Origin: Geothrix terrae
Lineage (GTDB): Bacteria; Acidobacteriota; Holophagae; Holophagales; Holophagaceae
Reading direction: 5' to 3'
Assembly (NCBI RefSeq): GCF_022808775.1
Contig: NZ_JAKZLA010000002.1
Coordinates: 372,001 to 436,000, forward strand
Length of the DNA: 64,000 nucleotides
Part shown: piece by piece, positions 33,758 through 42,817 of the stretch
How the letters are laid out: every line of letters begins with the position of its first letter
Position numbering within the stretch: the stretch's first letter is position 1
Translations under genes and position numbers: made by a program
The notes under the pieces: model-generated
The model's input: only the letters and a program-made list of their open reading frames with translations
The model's database searches: none
Told to the model about the DNA's origin: nothing

Positions 33758-35449
33758 TCAGAACCCCGTGAACACCACCACGGCGTAGGCGGCGTAGGTG
33801 CCGTCCGGCTTGGGCACCACGGCCACGCGGGCCTGGGTGGCGGTCACGAGCTTGGTGGCCCAGGCCGTTGCATCCACCGGCGTCACCGTGATCGCTCCGG
33901 TCTGCTTTGACACCTCCAGCACCAGCGGCTGCGCGCCCACGGTGGTGTTCAGGGTGACAGTGACGGACTGGGTGGCGGCGGTGGAATCCACGAAGGTGAA
34001 GCCCAGCTGGCCGCCGTTGTAGGAGGTGCTGATGGTGCCCTGCGGCAGGGCCACGGGCATGAAGATGGCATTGTTGGCGTCCCAGGCGCTGGTGCCGGTG
34101 TTCCAGACCAGGTCGCTCAGGCCCCGGGGCATCAGGTCGGGGGAGGCCGTCCCCGTGCCCATCATGCCCATGCCCATGCCGGAGCAGGCCGAAGAGAAGG
34201 CGCTGACACTGCTGGACGTCATGCCGGGAAAGCCCACGTACCACCAGGCGAAGGCGCTGTCGTAGGCATGGGTGCGGTCGCCGCTCGCGTGCTGGTAGGT
34301 GAAGCTGCTGGTGGAAGCGGCACTGATGCGGCCGCCGTCCACGGCGCGCTGGATGTTCACCGAGGCGGCGTGCATGGGCGTGGCCAGGGGATCCTTCACC
34401 TGCACCTGGACCTTGAAGCCCGTCCACATATTGGCGAGGGCCGCCGATCCGGTGCCGAAAAATTGGGCCATGTGGTAGGTGAAGGCGGTGTCGGGATCGA
34501 TGGCGATGGTCCGGGGCGTGCCGTTGCCGGAGCTGACCACCATGAGGCCGTTGGTCTGGTCCACCCCGTAGACATGGCCCTCGGGCGTCCAGGGCTGCAG
34601 GGGGTTGGCGCTGTACCACACGCGCACCGCCCAGAGGCTGCCATCCGGCTGCATGCGCAGGGAGACCAACGCGTACTTCCCGGCGGCCAGGCCCGCGAGG
34701 CTGCCGACCGTCTTGGTATCGGCGTCGAAGAACCAGGCGCCCGTGCCCACGTTCACCGTGAGGTCGTTGCCGCCGTCCGTGTGGAGCACAAAGCTCGAGG
34801 TGCCCACGGAAGCGATGGTGCCCTTGCGATGGCGGAACATCAGCTGCGCCACGCCGGTCATGCCGTTGGCGTTGGGACGGTGCCTGACCTGGAGGTTCAT
34901 CACCCAGGTCCCATCCGGCAGCTGCACCAGGAAGAGGGGGTGGCTCAGGTCGAAGTCGAGCTGCACGGCATTGCTGCCGTTGGCGGTCACCACCAGGTCG
35001 GAGCTGAGGTTCACGAGGACGCTGCTGCCCGCCACCTTCACCTGGCTGGAGGGCACTGCCGTGCCATCGGCCTTCACCAGGTTCACGCTGGTGGGATCGA
35101 TGGTGATGCGCAGGGCATCGTAGGTGCCCGCGGGGATCTGGGCCGAGGCCAGCAGCTCACCCACGCTGTCCAGGTCCACGAGGTTGATCTTGGCGCTGGC
35201 GCCCTGGAAGGCCACCACCTCCTTGGTGTGGTCCGCCTTGTTCAGGAAGGCCACCTGGGTGACCACCACCTCGACGGAGGACCACTGGTCCGACGGGGCG
35301 TCGGTGAGGATGACGGCCGCCGTGCCCGTGGGCGTGGCGGAGCCGGCGGAACCGCTGGAGGAACCGCCGCCGCAGGCCAAGCCGAGGGCCAGGGCGGTGA
35401 GGCCCAGGGGAAGCGCCAGCAGGGAGTAAGTGCGGGGAACAGGGCGCAT
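33758..35449 (-). CDS. DUF4382 lipoprotein
   Basis: 563 residues. A lipoprotein signal with lipobox LALGLACGG precedes a Gly/Ser linker. The DUF4382 domain follows (VILTDAPSDQWSSVEVVVTQ, INLVDLDSVGELLASAQIPA, key part AGTYDALRITID), with two further beta-rich regions of about 170 residues each (SVGTSSFVLHTDGGNDL and similar). It should be anchored to the outer membrane or inner-membrane periplasmic face. Families with DUF4382 are common in Acidobacteriota and Bacteroidota and have no known function. A Met-rich, Cys-containing segment (SACSGMGMGMMGTG) could bind copper. It is divergent from the ANL-like gene, with 145 bases between. Confidence 0.8.
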   Translation of the reverse strand: MRPVPRTYSLLALPLGLTALALGLACGGGSSSGSAGSATPTGTAAVILTDAPSDQWSSVEVVVTQVAFLNKADHTKEVVAFQGASAKINLVDLDSVGELLASAQIPAGTYDALRITIDPTSVNLVKADGTAVPSSQVKVAGSSVLVNLSSDLVVTANGSNAVQLDFDLSHPLFLVQLPDGTWVMNLQVRHRPNANGMTGVAQLMFRHRKGTIASVGTSSFVLHTDGGNDLTVNVGTGAWFFDADTKTVGSLAGLAAGKYALVSLRMQPDGSLWAVRVWYSANPLQPWTPEGHVYGVDQTNGLMVVSSGNGTPRTIAIDPDTAFTYHMAQFFGTGSAALANMWTGFKVQVQVKDPLATPMHAASVNIQRAVDGGRISAASTSSFTYQHASGDRTHAYDSAFAWWYVGFPGMTSSSVSAFSSACSGMGMGMMGTGTASPDLMPRGLSDLVWNTGTSAWDANNAIFMPVALPQGTISTSYNGGQLGFTFVDSTAATQSVTVTLNTTVGAQPLVLEVSKQTGAITVTPVDATAWATKLVTATQARVAVVPKPDGTYAAYAVVVFTGF

Positions 35450-35594
35450 GGGAATCTCCAGGGGGCGGAGCCGGGCTCCGGATGAAGGGGGAAGCGGACA
35501 CCCCTCTGACCCGCCCTTCCGGGAAAGGGTTGATCACAGGTTTCAGGTTGCATACCGGAGCGCCGGTCTTGCCAAACTGGTCCTGGGAGATTGA

Positions 35595-36233
35595 ATGGCC
35601 TCCACCCTGCGGGACCTCCTCATCCAGCGCGCGGCCCGCCTCCAGGGCCGGCCCGCCCTGACGGCCCCCGGCTGGGGCACGTTGACCTACGCCCAGCTGC
35701 GCAACCGCGTCGAGGGGGTGGCCTTGGGTCTGCTGGCAGGCACGCCTCCCGCGACGGTGTTCAGCGCGACGGGCACCATCTGGGATTGGGCCGCCGAGCT
35801 GGCCGCGGCGGCCTCGGGTCTGGCGTGGGACCAGGAAGGGCAGCCGGTGCCCATGGAAGCCTTGGGTGGCCCCCGCTTCAACGCCGAGGCCGGGCGCGGC
35901 GCCTACCACGCCCGGGAGCAGGTCGTCACCGAGGGCACGCCCTTCACGATGGGTCTGACCCATGGCGAGCTGATGGTCCGCCTGCGGCGCCTGAACGCGG
36001 CCCTGGGCTGGGATCACGACACCCGCGCCGACCTGCCCCTGGCCCGCCTGGGCGAGCCTGCCCTCCGCGCGGCCCTCTGGAGCGCCCTCTTCGCCGGCGC
36101 CCACGCCGTGCTTGTCCCCGCCGCGGCACCCGCCGCCGGCCTCCTGGCCCGCTTCCGCCACCATGAGACCCCATGGGACCCAGCTCCCTTCAGGGACTTC
36201 TGGGCCCCCCTCGGGACCGCCACGGACCGATAG
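35595..36233 (+). CDS. Truncated ANL-like (acyl-CoA synthetase-related) protein
   Basis: 212 residues. The first 50 (LRDLLIQRAARLQGRPALTA, then GTLTYAQLRNRVEGVALGLL) copy the start of AMP-dependent synthetases, and LTHGELMVRLRRLNAALGW resembles the segment after the P-loop. The phosphate-binding TSGTTGxPK motif, the core A5/A8 motifs and the C-terminal lid are all absent, and the length is under half of the family's 500-plus. It is an orderly frame with normal codon use, so it may be a stable reduced protein rather than recent debris. It cannot adenylate in the usual way. Confidence 0.6.
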   Translation: MASTLRDLLIQRAARLQGRPALTAPGWGTLTYAQLRNRVEGVALGLLAGTPPATVFSATGTIWDWAAELAAAASGLAWDQEGQPVPMEALGGPRFNAEAGRGAYHAREQVVTEGTPFTMGLTHGELMVRLRRLNAALGWDHDTRADLPLARLGEPALRAALWSALFAGAHAVLVPAAAPAAGLLARFRHHETPWDPAPFRDFWAPLGTATDR

Positions 36234-36313
36234 CCGCTCCCTGGAGCCCGCGGCCGCCCTCGTGCCTTGCTTCTGGACAGTCGCTGGCCAATCATGGTCC
36301 TCAGGAGGTCGCC

Positions 36314-37372
36314 ATGGCCCGACCCGCGTCCCGCAAGGCCCCCGAATCGCCCCGCCCGGACGGGGCCAGCCTCGTGAAGCCCGAGCGTCTCCAGGCGGTG
36401 CTGGACGCCATCCGGGACGCCGGGGAGCGCGGCATCACCAAGGCCGCCCTGGCCCGGAAGCTGGGCGGCGTGGCCATGCGCACCGTGGACCGGGCCATCG
36501 TGCTGCTGGAGGAGCAGGGCGCCCGCTTCGGGAAGGCCCGCGAAGGCCGGCCCGCCGTCATCCACTTCACCCTGGAGAAGGCGCCGGACTGGGACAGCAA
36601 GATCACGCCCCACGCCCGTCTGGCCCTGGAGGTGGCGCTCATGGCCCTGGAGGGCACGGCCACGGAGATGTGGTACGACCAGCTCGAGGGCCTGCGCGCC
36701 CTGGCGGACAGCCACCTCAGCAGCCGCGACCGCAACCTCTTCGACGCCCTCCAGTCCCACGTCTGCGTGCGCGGCGGCGCCGACGACCAGCAGGCCCTCG
36801 ACACCAAGATGCTCTCGCAGGTGCTGATGGCCCTGGGCCACCCGGAGGGGCCGCGCGAGCTGGAGCTCACCTACGCGGCCGCCTCCACGGGCCGCACCGG
36901 CACCCGCACGGTGGTGCCCTTCACCCTCACCCACGACGTCTTCTCCGGCGGCGCCTTCCTGCTGGCCTGGGACCCCGCCAAGCAGGAGCCCCGGCACTTC
37001 CGCCTGGCGCGCATCGTGGAGGCCAAGGCCCTCTCCCGGCGCGGCCTCATCCCCGACAAGCGCCCCCTGGAGCAGGCCCGGGACCTCCAGATCGGCGGCT
37101 GGTTCAGCCCCGGCGCGCCCTTCCAGGTTCAGGTGCGCGTGGGCGGCTCCAACTGGCCCCAGTCCCTGCAGGACGCGCCCCCCGCCCTGCCCCGGATCGA
37201 GGTGCGGAAGGAGAAGGGCGGCACGGTCCTGCTCAGCTTCATGGCCACGGACCTCCACGGTCCCACCCGCTACATCCTCCAGCTCGGCGCCGATGCGGAA
37301 GTGCTCGAGCCCAAGGCCCTGCGGGCGCACCTGGCGACCACCCTGAAAGCCATGGCGGCCCGGTACCGGTAG
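36314..37372 (+). CDS. WYL-domain transcriptional regulator
   Basis: 352 residues. An N-terminal winged helix (RLQAVLDAIRDAGERGITKA, ARKLGGVAMRTVDRAIVLLE) is followed by a WYL domain (HFRLARIVEAKALSRRGLIP in part) and a C-terminal WCX-type region (GGTVLLSFMATDLHGPTRYIL). The tryptophan-tyrosine-leucine core is degenerate. It is distinct from the shorter regulator at 30215. GGAGG lies six bases before the ATG at 36314. No target can be inferred; the ANL-like gene is 80 bases upstream on the same strand and a membrane protein gene is convergent. Confidence 0.8.
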   Translation: MARPASRKAPESPRPDGASLVKPERLQAVLDAIRDAGERGITKAALARKLGGVAMRTVDRAIVLLEEQGARFGKAREGRPAVIHFTLEKAPDWDSKITPHARLALEVALMALEGTATEMWYDQLEGLRALADSHLSSRDRNLFDALQSHVCVRGGADDQQALDTKMLSQVLMALGHPEGPRELELTYAAASTGRTGTRTVVPFTLTHDVFSGGAFLLAWDPAKQEPRHFRLARIVEAKALSRRGLIPDKRPLEQARDLQIGGWFSPGAPFQVQVRVGGSNWPQSLQDAPPALPRIEVRKEKGGTVLLSFMATDLHGPTRYILQLGADAEVLEPKALRAHLATTLKAMAARYR

Positions 37373-37375
37373 GTC

Positions 37376-37960
37376 TCAGCCCTGCTTCCGCGTGTTGCTC
37401 TCGATGGCGCAGAGCAGGCCCAGGAGTTCGGAGGCGAGGTAGCCACCCAGAAGGCCCAGGGCCGCGGAGGCCAGGCCGGTGAGCAGCATGGCCAGGCCCG
37501 CGGGGAACGGGTCCCCGCCGGCGCCGGGCAGCAGCAGGCGCAGCTCGCCCATGTCGGGCCGCGCCTCGCCGGCGCTGATCCAGATCATGAGGGCGCCGCC
37601 CACGCTGGCCACGGCCACCAGGCTGGCGTAGAGCTCTCCGCCCAGCCGCAGCAGCAGCCGCGTGAGGGGGATGATCACCTCTCCGGCGATCTGGGGCATG
37701 GCCGCCACGTCCTGGGCCCGCACCCAGCTGAGGTGGGCCACGAGGTAGGTGGCCAGGACCAGGGCGACCTGGAAGATCAGCTGTCCGAAGATGGCCTGGG
37801 TGCTCGTCCCACCGCCCCGCCACAGCTCGATGGACAGCCAGATCCCCGCCACGAGGGCCGCCACCGCCCACAGCCGGAGGAGCCAGGAGAAGACCTGCTT
37901 GAAGAAGCTGCCCTCGGAGATGAGGCGCAGCAAGGCAGGAACGATGGACAGCTTCGGCAT
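37376..37960 (-). CDS. Hypothetical membrane protein
   Basis: 194 residues from the ATG at 37958-37960, which has GGAG six bases upstream. A TTG start at 38023 with AAGGGA is a rival and adds 21 polar residues. Four hydrophobic helices are evident (LLRLWAVAALVAGIWLSIEL, IFQVALVLATYLVAHLSW, LYASLVAVASVGGALMIW and LAMLLTGLASAALGLLGGYL). The Arg/Gly-containing loops give no motif. It is downstream of a lipoprotein gene and an M48 protease gene on the same strand, so it may belong to one envelope operon spanning 37376-40498. Confidence 0.7.
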   Translation of the reverse strand: MPKLSIVPALLRLISEGSFFKQVFSWLLRLWAVAALVAGIWLSIELWRGGGTSTQAIFGQLIFQVALVLATYLVAHLSWVRAQDVAAMPQIAGEVIIPLTRLLLRLGGELYASLVAVASVGGALMIWISAGEARPDMGELRLLLPGAGGDPFPAGLAMLLTGLASAALGLLGGYLASELLGLLCAIESNTRKQG

Positions 37961-38040
37961 CGGAGCCTCCGGCGGACGTGGGATCGACGGCTCCAGCCTC
38001 GGGAGGTCATCGGCCTTCGTCAAGCGATTCCCTTCTCCGG

Positions 38041-38646
38041 TCAGCCCTTCTCACGGGGGCGCGCCGACTGGGCGATGGCCTCGACCTGCGGCAGGTGCTT
38101 GGTGAAGTAGTGGATCCGGGGGGCCTCGTACACCATGAGGAAGAGCTCGCCGCGATGGATGGCGCCGTAGGCCACGCCCCGCGTTCGGACCTCGTCGCCC
38201 TTCCTCACGCGGCTGAACTCGAATCGGAAGCCGCTCTCGTCCGCGAACTTCGCCGGGGAGAGCTTCTCCAGCTTGAAGACGCTGCCGTCCCGGCTGGCGA
38301 AAGCCTCGTACATCTCCACCACGTCCTGGGCCTGCATATCCTTCCGGAAACGCGGGATGGGCTTGTCGGCGGGACGATCCTTGACGGGCACGAAGGCCTC
38401 CCCCTCGGCGAGCCCCGTATAGAAGTGGAGCTGGTCCAGGGGCATGCCCTCGGAGGTCCAGACATCATGCTTGGGCTGCTGGGTGCCCTCGAGGCGGCTC
38501 CAGGCGCCGTCGATGCGGACCGCCAGCCGCTCGCACACCACCAGCTCCCCGGGCGTGACGCCCACCCAGGTGGCGGGCTTCGTGCAGCCGGTCAGCAGCA
38601 CCAACGAGGCGAGGAGCGCGACGAGGAGCGCGGGCTTCAGGTTCAT
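38041..38646 (-). CDS. Lipoprotein of unknown function
   Basis: 201 residues with a lipoprotein signal (ALLASLVLLTGCTK). The mature part contains two halves (LVVCERLAVRIDGAWSRLEG, then PLDQLHFYTGLAEGEAFVPV, later VAYGAIHRGELFLMVYEAPRIHYF). The last piece resembles the end of outer-membrane lipoproteins involved in envelope biogenesis, but I do not recognise the family. It starts one base after the stop of the M48 protease gene, so the two are cotranscribed and could work together. Confidence 0.75.
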   Translation of the reverse strand: MNLKPALLVALLASLVLLTGCTKPATWVGVTPGELVVCERLAVRIDGAWSRLEGTQQPKHDVWTSEGMPLDQLHFYTGLAEGEAFVPVKDRPADKPIPRFRKDMQAQDVVEMYEAFASRDGSVFKLEKLSPAKFADESGFRFEFSRVRKGDEVRTRGVAYGAIHRGELFLMVYEAPRIHYFTKHLPQVEAIAQSARPREKG

Positions 38647-38647
38647 C

Positions 38648-39814
38648 TCAACCCCCTTCCGTCAGATAGGAACGGATCATCTCGGCGTCCTCCGCATCGG
38701 GGCGGGCCGCCAGGTACCGACCGAAGGCCTCCCGCATCTCCGGCAGCCGGCCGGTCTTGCGGTAGAGGACGCCCAGGGCCCGGTGGACTTCGGGCGGCAC
38801 GCCCGGCAGGCCCGCGGCCTTCTGGTAGGCGGCCAGCGCGCGTTCGCCGTCCCCGTCCGAGGCCCGCAGGCGGTAGGCCTCGCCCAGGAAGTAGGCGGCC
38901 TGGCCATCTTGGGGATCCGCCGCGGTGAGCCGGTCCAGCAACGCCAGGCTCTCACCGAACTTGCGCCGCCGGAGCTCGTCCTCCAGCCAGACCTGGCGCC
39001 AGGGTGCCGTGGCTTGCCGGAGGGCCGGGGCGCGGGGGTCGAGATCCGATCGGCCGAGGGCCCTGGCCGCGGCCTCCAGCTTGGTCTGGCGCTCCTTCTC
39101 CGTGGGGTGCGTGGCGAAGAGGAGGCTCCGAGTGGAGGCGTCGCCCGTCCAGTCCTTCTCCGCCTGCAATTCCGCCAGGAGATTCGTCCAGACCTTCGAG
39201 GCCTCCAGAGGCGGATAGCCCGCGGCAGCCATCAGCTCCAACCCGATCTGATCGGCCACCCGCTCGTGGTTCCGGCTGTAGGCGAACGCCCCGGCCAGAA
39301 CGCCCAGACCTGCCAGCGTGCCGGCCACAGGCACCAGGCCCAGGACATGGGCGAAAGCGGTCCGCGACTTGGCGTCCCGGAGGCGCTCCACCGAATGGCG
39401 GGCCATGTAGTGCCCCACCTCGTGGCCGATCACCGCGGCCAACTGGGCCTCGTTCTCCGCCCGGAGGATCAGTCCCGTCCAGACCTGCATCATGCCGTTG
39501 GGGGCCATGTTCGCGTTGAAGTAGGGGGACCGGACTACGTAGGTGCGCACGTCCGGACAGTGGGCTTGCGCCAGGCGGCAGGTGATGGCGTGGACATAGG
39601 CGGAGATGGCCGCGTCCCGCACCAGGAAGGAGCTCTGGCGCAGGCGCTCCTCCTCCCGGTCCATGAGGGCCCAGAGGCCGCCCTCATCCGTCTTCGGCGA
39701 GGGCCGCGGGATGCGGGGCGGTGGCGTCCAGCCCTGCGCCGCCCTCAGCGCCGATCCCAGAAGGGCCATGGCGCCGCAGCAGCTGCAGGTTCCGACGAAG
39801 TCGCGACGGTCCAC
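38648..39814 (-). CDS. M48-family metalloprotease with TPR tail
   Basis: 388 residues. The start MDRRDFVGTCSCCGAMALLG has twin arginines and cysteines of an export signal. The zinc motif is HEVGHYMARH, with the third ligand Glu in RNHERVADQIGLELMAAAG. The C-terminal 100 residues form TPR-like helices (YFLGEAYRLRA, ALGVLYRKTGRLPEMREAF). This is the arrangement of BepA/YfgC-type periplasmic proteases that police outer-membrane assembly. It precedes the lipoprotein gene by one base and follows a secreted protein gene by three. Confidence 0.88.
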   Translation of the reverse strand: MDRRDFVGTCSCCGAMALLGSALRAAQGWTPPPRIPRPSPKTDEGGLWALMDREEERLRQSSFLVRDAAISAYVHAITCRLAQAHCPDVRTYVVRSPYFNANMAPNGMMQVWTGLILRAENEAQLAAVIGHEVGHYMARHSVERLRDAKSRTAFAHVLGLVPVAGTLAGLGVLAGAFAYSRNHERVADQIGLELMAAAGYPPLEASKVWTNLLAELQAEKDWTGDASTRSLLFATHPTEKERQTKLEAAARALGRSDLDPRAPALRQATAPWRQVWLEDELRRRKFGESLALLDRLTAADPQDGQAAYFLGEAYRLRASDGDGERALAAYQKAAGLPGVPPEVHRALGVLYRKTGRLPEMREAFGRYLAARPDAEDAEMIRSYLTEGG

Positions 39815-39817
39815 ACC

Positions 39818-40498
39818 CTACTCCGGGAATTCCTTGAGCAGATGGCCGAGGGTGGCCTTCGCGGGCTCCAGTTCCCGCACATCCCCGGTGACCTTGGCCA
39901 TCTCGTTGAACCACAGGATGCGGCCCGTCTTCAGGTCCACCAGGGAGGCGTAGCCCACCTGGGCGCCCCCGCCCACCCCCACGCCCAGCGCCGCGTAGAG
40001 GACCATGGTCGCCACCCGGCCGCCGGTGGCGTAGCTGTCCCGCAGGAAGATGAACAGCGCGTAGTCCGCGGAGGCCTGCTTCCGGATCTCGGCGACCTCC
40101 TCGCCCAGGGACCAGTCGAGCTTCCCGGCCTTGCTGGGCAGCTTCCAGGAGCCGAAGTGGTGGAGGTCGATGGCGCGGGCCACGGCGCCGTGCAGGTGGT
40201 TGAGCTCCGCCAGTAGCTCTCCGTCTCCGGGTGGCACGGGCACGAAGGTCCCGCCCTGCCCCGCCTTCCGCAGGCGGAGTGCCTCCTTCAGGTTCGCGAT
40301 GGCCTTGGTGGTCCACTCCGCCCGGGGTTCCAACACGCCTCCGGCGGTCACGGCGAACAGCTCCACGTCGAGCGGCATCACGGCCACCGTGGCCCCGGCG
40401 GGCAGGCCCGTGAAGCCCTCGGCCAGATGGGACTGAGCGGCGAGCCCGCGGCCCAGGCTCAGGATCAGAGCCAGGAGGATCAGGCGGAAACGGACCAT
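39818..40498 (-). CDS. Exported hypothetical protein
   Basis: 226 residues with a signal peptide ending near SLGRGLAAQS. The mature part runs VAVMPLDVELFAVTAGGVLE, AIDLHHFGSWKLPSK, ALFIFLRDSYATGGR, and a GYASLVDLKTGRILWFNE segment. The alternating pattern recalls proteins of the DUF799/CsgG-like kind that report on envelope state (the 'MPLD' and 'DLKTGRILW' elements), but I cannot place it with confidence. It is the first gene of the M48 operon, four bases from the next gene. Confidence 0.65.
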   Translation of the reverse strand: MVRFRLILLALILSLGRGLAAQSHLAEGFTGLPAGATVAVMPLDVELFAVTAGGVLEPRAEWTTKAIANLKEALRLRKAGQGGTFVPVPPGDGELLAELNHLHGAVARAIDLHHFGSWKLPSKAGKLDWSLGEEVAEIRKQASADYALFIFLRDSYATGGRVATMVLYAALGVGVGGGAQVGYASLVDLKTGRILWFNEMAKVTGDVRELEPAKATLGHLLKEFPE

Positions 40499-40565
40499 GG
40501 GATACCTCCGGAGGCGCGGAGCAGGTCATGTGTGGGATCGGTTCCTTCCATGCTACCCCCTGACG

Positions 40566-40596
40566 CAAGCGGGGCCGGCTGAGCCGGCCCCGCTTG
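40566..40596. terminator. GC hairpin downstream of nrfA
   Basis: CAAGCGGGGCCGGC (40566-40579) pairs perfectly with GCCGGCCCCGCTTG (40583-40596) around the loop TGA. It lies between the nrfA stop (40615) and the exported-protein start (40498). No U-tract follows on the minus strand. Confidence 0.55.
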
Positions 40597-40614
40597 GTGC
40601 AACGGTGGGAATGC

Positions 40615-42105
40615 CTACTTCCGGGCCGACTTGGAGGCGCCCAGATCGCGGAGGGCCACCTGGCCCTGCCGGCCGAAGTCGATGGCCTCCCCGAGGATGC
40701 GGGCGACCTCCTGGGGCGCGTGGAAGCCCATGGAGTTCTCGGCATTCACGAAGTCCACCCGCCACTGGGCCTTGCGCTGGAGCTCGAGGATGGGCTTGAG
40801 CTTCGCCTCGTCCAGGCCGGCCTTCTTGGCGGCCTCGATGTCGTTGATGAGGTTCACCACGGCGTCCTCGGCGCGGTCCATGAGGGCCTTGGTGCGATCC
40901 TGGATGGCCGTCACGCGGGCCTTCAGCTCCTCCTCGGGGAAGCGATGGCAGGTCTGGCAGGAGCGGGAGACGTTGAGCAGCGGGCTGCGCACCTGGTGGT
41001 CGCTGACCTTGAGGGCGCCTTCCCGGACATAGGGCATGTGGCAGTCCGCGCAGGAGACGCCGGAGCGGGCGTGGATGCCCTGGCTCCACATCTCGAACTC
41101 GGGGTGCTGCGCCTTGAGGACCTCGGCGCCGGTCTTGCCATGCTGCCAGTCGAAGAAGCGGTGACCGTCGGGGAACTTGTAGCTGTCATAGTAGGCCTCG
41201 ATCTGCTCGACCTTCAGGCCATTGTTCCAGGGGAAGAAGAGCGTGACTTTGGGGCCGCAGTAGTACTCCACGTGGCACTGGCCGCAGACCATGGAGCGCA
41301 TCTCCTGGCGGGAGGCGTCGCGGTTCGCGTCATAGGGCGTGGCGCGGTCGCCCTTGCGCCACTTCTCGATGGAAGGCAGGTGCGGCACGGGCTCGGGGCT
41401 GTTGGCCAGGGCCACGATGCCGCGGATGAAGCCGGGCTTGGTGACGCGCAGGGCCATGTTCTTGGGATCGTGGCAGTCGATGCAAGCCACGGGGTGCTTC
41501 ACCAGCTTGGTGGCGTCGGCGTAGGGCATCTTGCACACGGCCTCGAAGCCGGCCATGAGCTGGGCCTGGGCGTTGGAGCTGGTGAAGTCCTCATCCAGCG
41601 TGCCGGGCGCGCCGGCCTTCAGGCCCTGCTCGCGGAAGGCCACCGTGTTCGAGGCGTGGCAGTGGAGGCAGGAACCGGGCTGCTTGCGCTCGGTAACGCG
41701 CTTGGTGTTGCGCTGGTCGTCCAGCATGTAGGCGTGGCCGCGGCGCTGGTTGAAGTCGATGGCGAAGGCGTAGCCGTCGAAGATGGTCACCAGCCGCGGA
41801 TCCTCCTGGATGCGGCTCTTGGGCAGGGCCTCGCTGCCGGCGCCGCCGTACTTGGTGTTGTACTTCTCGGAGGTCTTCAGGTAGGTCTCGTACTCGCGGG
41901 GGAAGTTCTTTCCCCACAGGGCGGGATCGACGACTTTCTCGTCGAGGTCCACGAGCTTGAAGCTGGTCTGCTTCGCCTCGGCCTTGCGGGTGGTGATGCT
42001 GGCGTAGAGGGCCATCACGAGCACCGTCGCCACGGCGGCACCCGCGGCGATGAGGCCCATCCGGACCACGGGCCGGGAGAAGAACGGGGTGGGGTTGTCG
42101 GTCAT
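40615..42105 (-). CDS. nrfA: Cytochrome c nitrite reductase, ammonia-forming, catalytic subunit
   Basis: 496 residues with a membrane-anchoring N-terminal helix (MGLIAAGAAVATVLVMALYA). Five haem motifs are CLHCH, CIDCH, CGQCH, CADCH and CQTCH. The first, which in most NrfA carries the active-site lysine as CxxCK, is CxxCH here. The other catalytic residues appear in place: Arg in DDQRNTKRV, Tyr in CGQCHVEYYC and His in WSQGIHARSG. It reduces nitrite to ammonium with six electrons in the periplasm. GGAGG precedes the ATG at 42103-42105. It follows nrfH, its electron donor, 98 bases downstream. Confidence 0.93.
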   Translation of the reverse strand: MTDNPTPFFSRPVVRMGLIAAGAAVATVLVMALYASITTRKAEAKQTSFKLVDLDEKVVDPALWGKNFPREYETYLKTSEKYNTKYGGAGSEALPKSRIQEDPRLVTIFDGYAFAIDFNQRRGHAYMLDDQRNTKRVTERKQPGSCLHCHASNTVAFREQGLKAGAPGTLDEDFTSSNAQAQLMAGFEAVCKMPYADATKLVKHPVACIDCHDPKNMALRVTKPGFIRGIVALANSPEPVPHLPSIEKWRKGDRATPYDANRDASRQEMRSMVCGQCHVEYYCGPKVTLFFPWNNGLKVEQIEAYYDSYKFPDGHRFFDWQHGKTGAEVLKAQHPEFEMWSQGIHARSGVSCADCHMPYVREGALKVSDHQVRSPLLNVSRSCQTCHRFPEEELKARVTAIQDRTKALMDRAEDAVVNLINDIEAAKKAGLDEAKLKPILELQRKAQWRVDFVNAENSMGFHAPQEVARILGEAIDFGRQGQVALRDLGASKSARK

Positions 42106-42203
42106 TGGGGTTCCTCCCGCGTGGCGGGCCACGCGCCTTAAGGTGGGATCGAGGGTGAGATCGGGGGTGGGGTCAGGGGTAGGTGGTCAGATCGGTCGGA
42201 AGC

Positions 42204-42731
42204 TCAGCCCATGGGCCCATGGCCCACCTCCTGGTGGCAGCGCACGCAGCCGTAGAGGTCGGCCTTCTGGGTCGGGTCCGTGGGCACGCCCAGGGTGCCG
42301 TGGGCGGTGATCTCGCCCGTCAGCTCGCCGTGGCAGCGGATACAGTTGTCCTCCAGCACCTTGGCGTTGCCGGGCTTGATGCGGATGGGCTCCGCGAAAT
42401 TCAGCAGCGTGAAGGCCTTCGAATGGTGGTACCCGTTGCTGGCCTTCACGAAGAACTTGTTCACGACGTTGTCGTGGGGCAGATGGCAGTCGTTGCACAC
42501 GGCCACGGCGTGGTGCGAGCCGTGCCGCCAGCTGTCGTACTCCCCGCGCATCACGTGGCAGTTCACGCAGACCTGGGGATCGTTCGACAGGTACGAGGTG
42601 CCGTGGGCCGCCACGAACGTGTAGGCCCCGGACCCCACGAAGACGCCCGCGAAGACGCTGGCGAGGACGCTCAACAGGAAGAGGCGACGCTTTCCGCTCA
42701 CGGGGTATCCATCCGATGTCCGAGGGTCCAT
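42204..42731 (-). CDS. nrfH: Cytochrome c nitrite reductase, small membrane subunit
   Basis: About 175 residues. One membrane anchor (RRLFLLSVLASVFAGVFVG) precedes four CxxCH motifs: CVNCH, CNDCH, CIRCH and CVRCH, the NapC/NirT pattern. The Met near the first haem (HVMRGEYDSW) is the likely unusual ligand. It takes electrons from quinol and passes them to NrfA. The start is uncertain: ATG 42731 has GGAGG directly abutting, TTG 42773 has none, and GTG 42701 is a third choice. The upstream region carries the GATAT palindrome at 42777. Confidence 0.9.
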   Translation of the reverse strand: MDPRTSDGYPVSGKRRLFLLSVLASVFAGVFVGSGAYTFVAAHGTSYLSNDPQVCVNCHVMRGEYDSWRHGSHHAVAVCNDCHLPHDNVVNKFFVKASNGYHHSKAFTLLNFAEPIRIKPGNAKVLEDNCIRCHGELTGEITAHGTLGVPTDPTQKADLYGCVRCHQEVGHGPMG

Positions 42732-42776
42732 CCTCCGACCGGAACAGGATGAGATAAAATTAAGACCTGTCAATCC

Positions 42777-42790
42777 GATATCAAAATATC
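42777..42790. promoter_or_regulatory. Palindrome upstream of nrfHA
   Basis: GATATCAAAATATC has 5-bp arms (GATAT/ATATC) and lies 46 bases before the nrfH start, beside a TTGACA on the minus strand (42769-42774). It is not a canonical Fnr or NsrR site. It is a possible operator of nitrite-responsive control. Confidence 0.4.
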
Positions 42791-42817
42791 TTTTTCGACG
42801 ATATGGTTGTCTATGCA

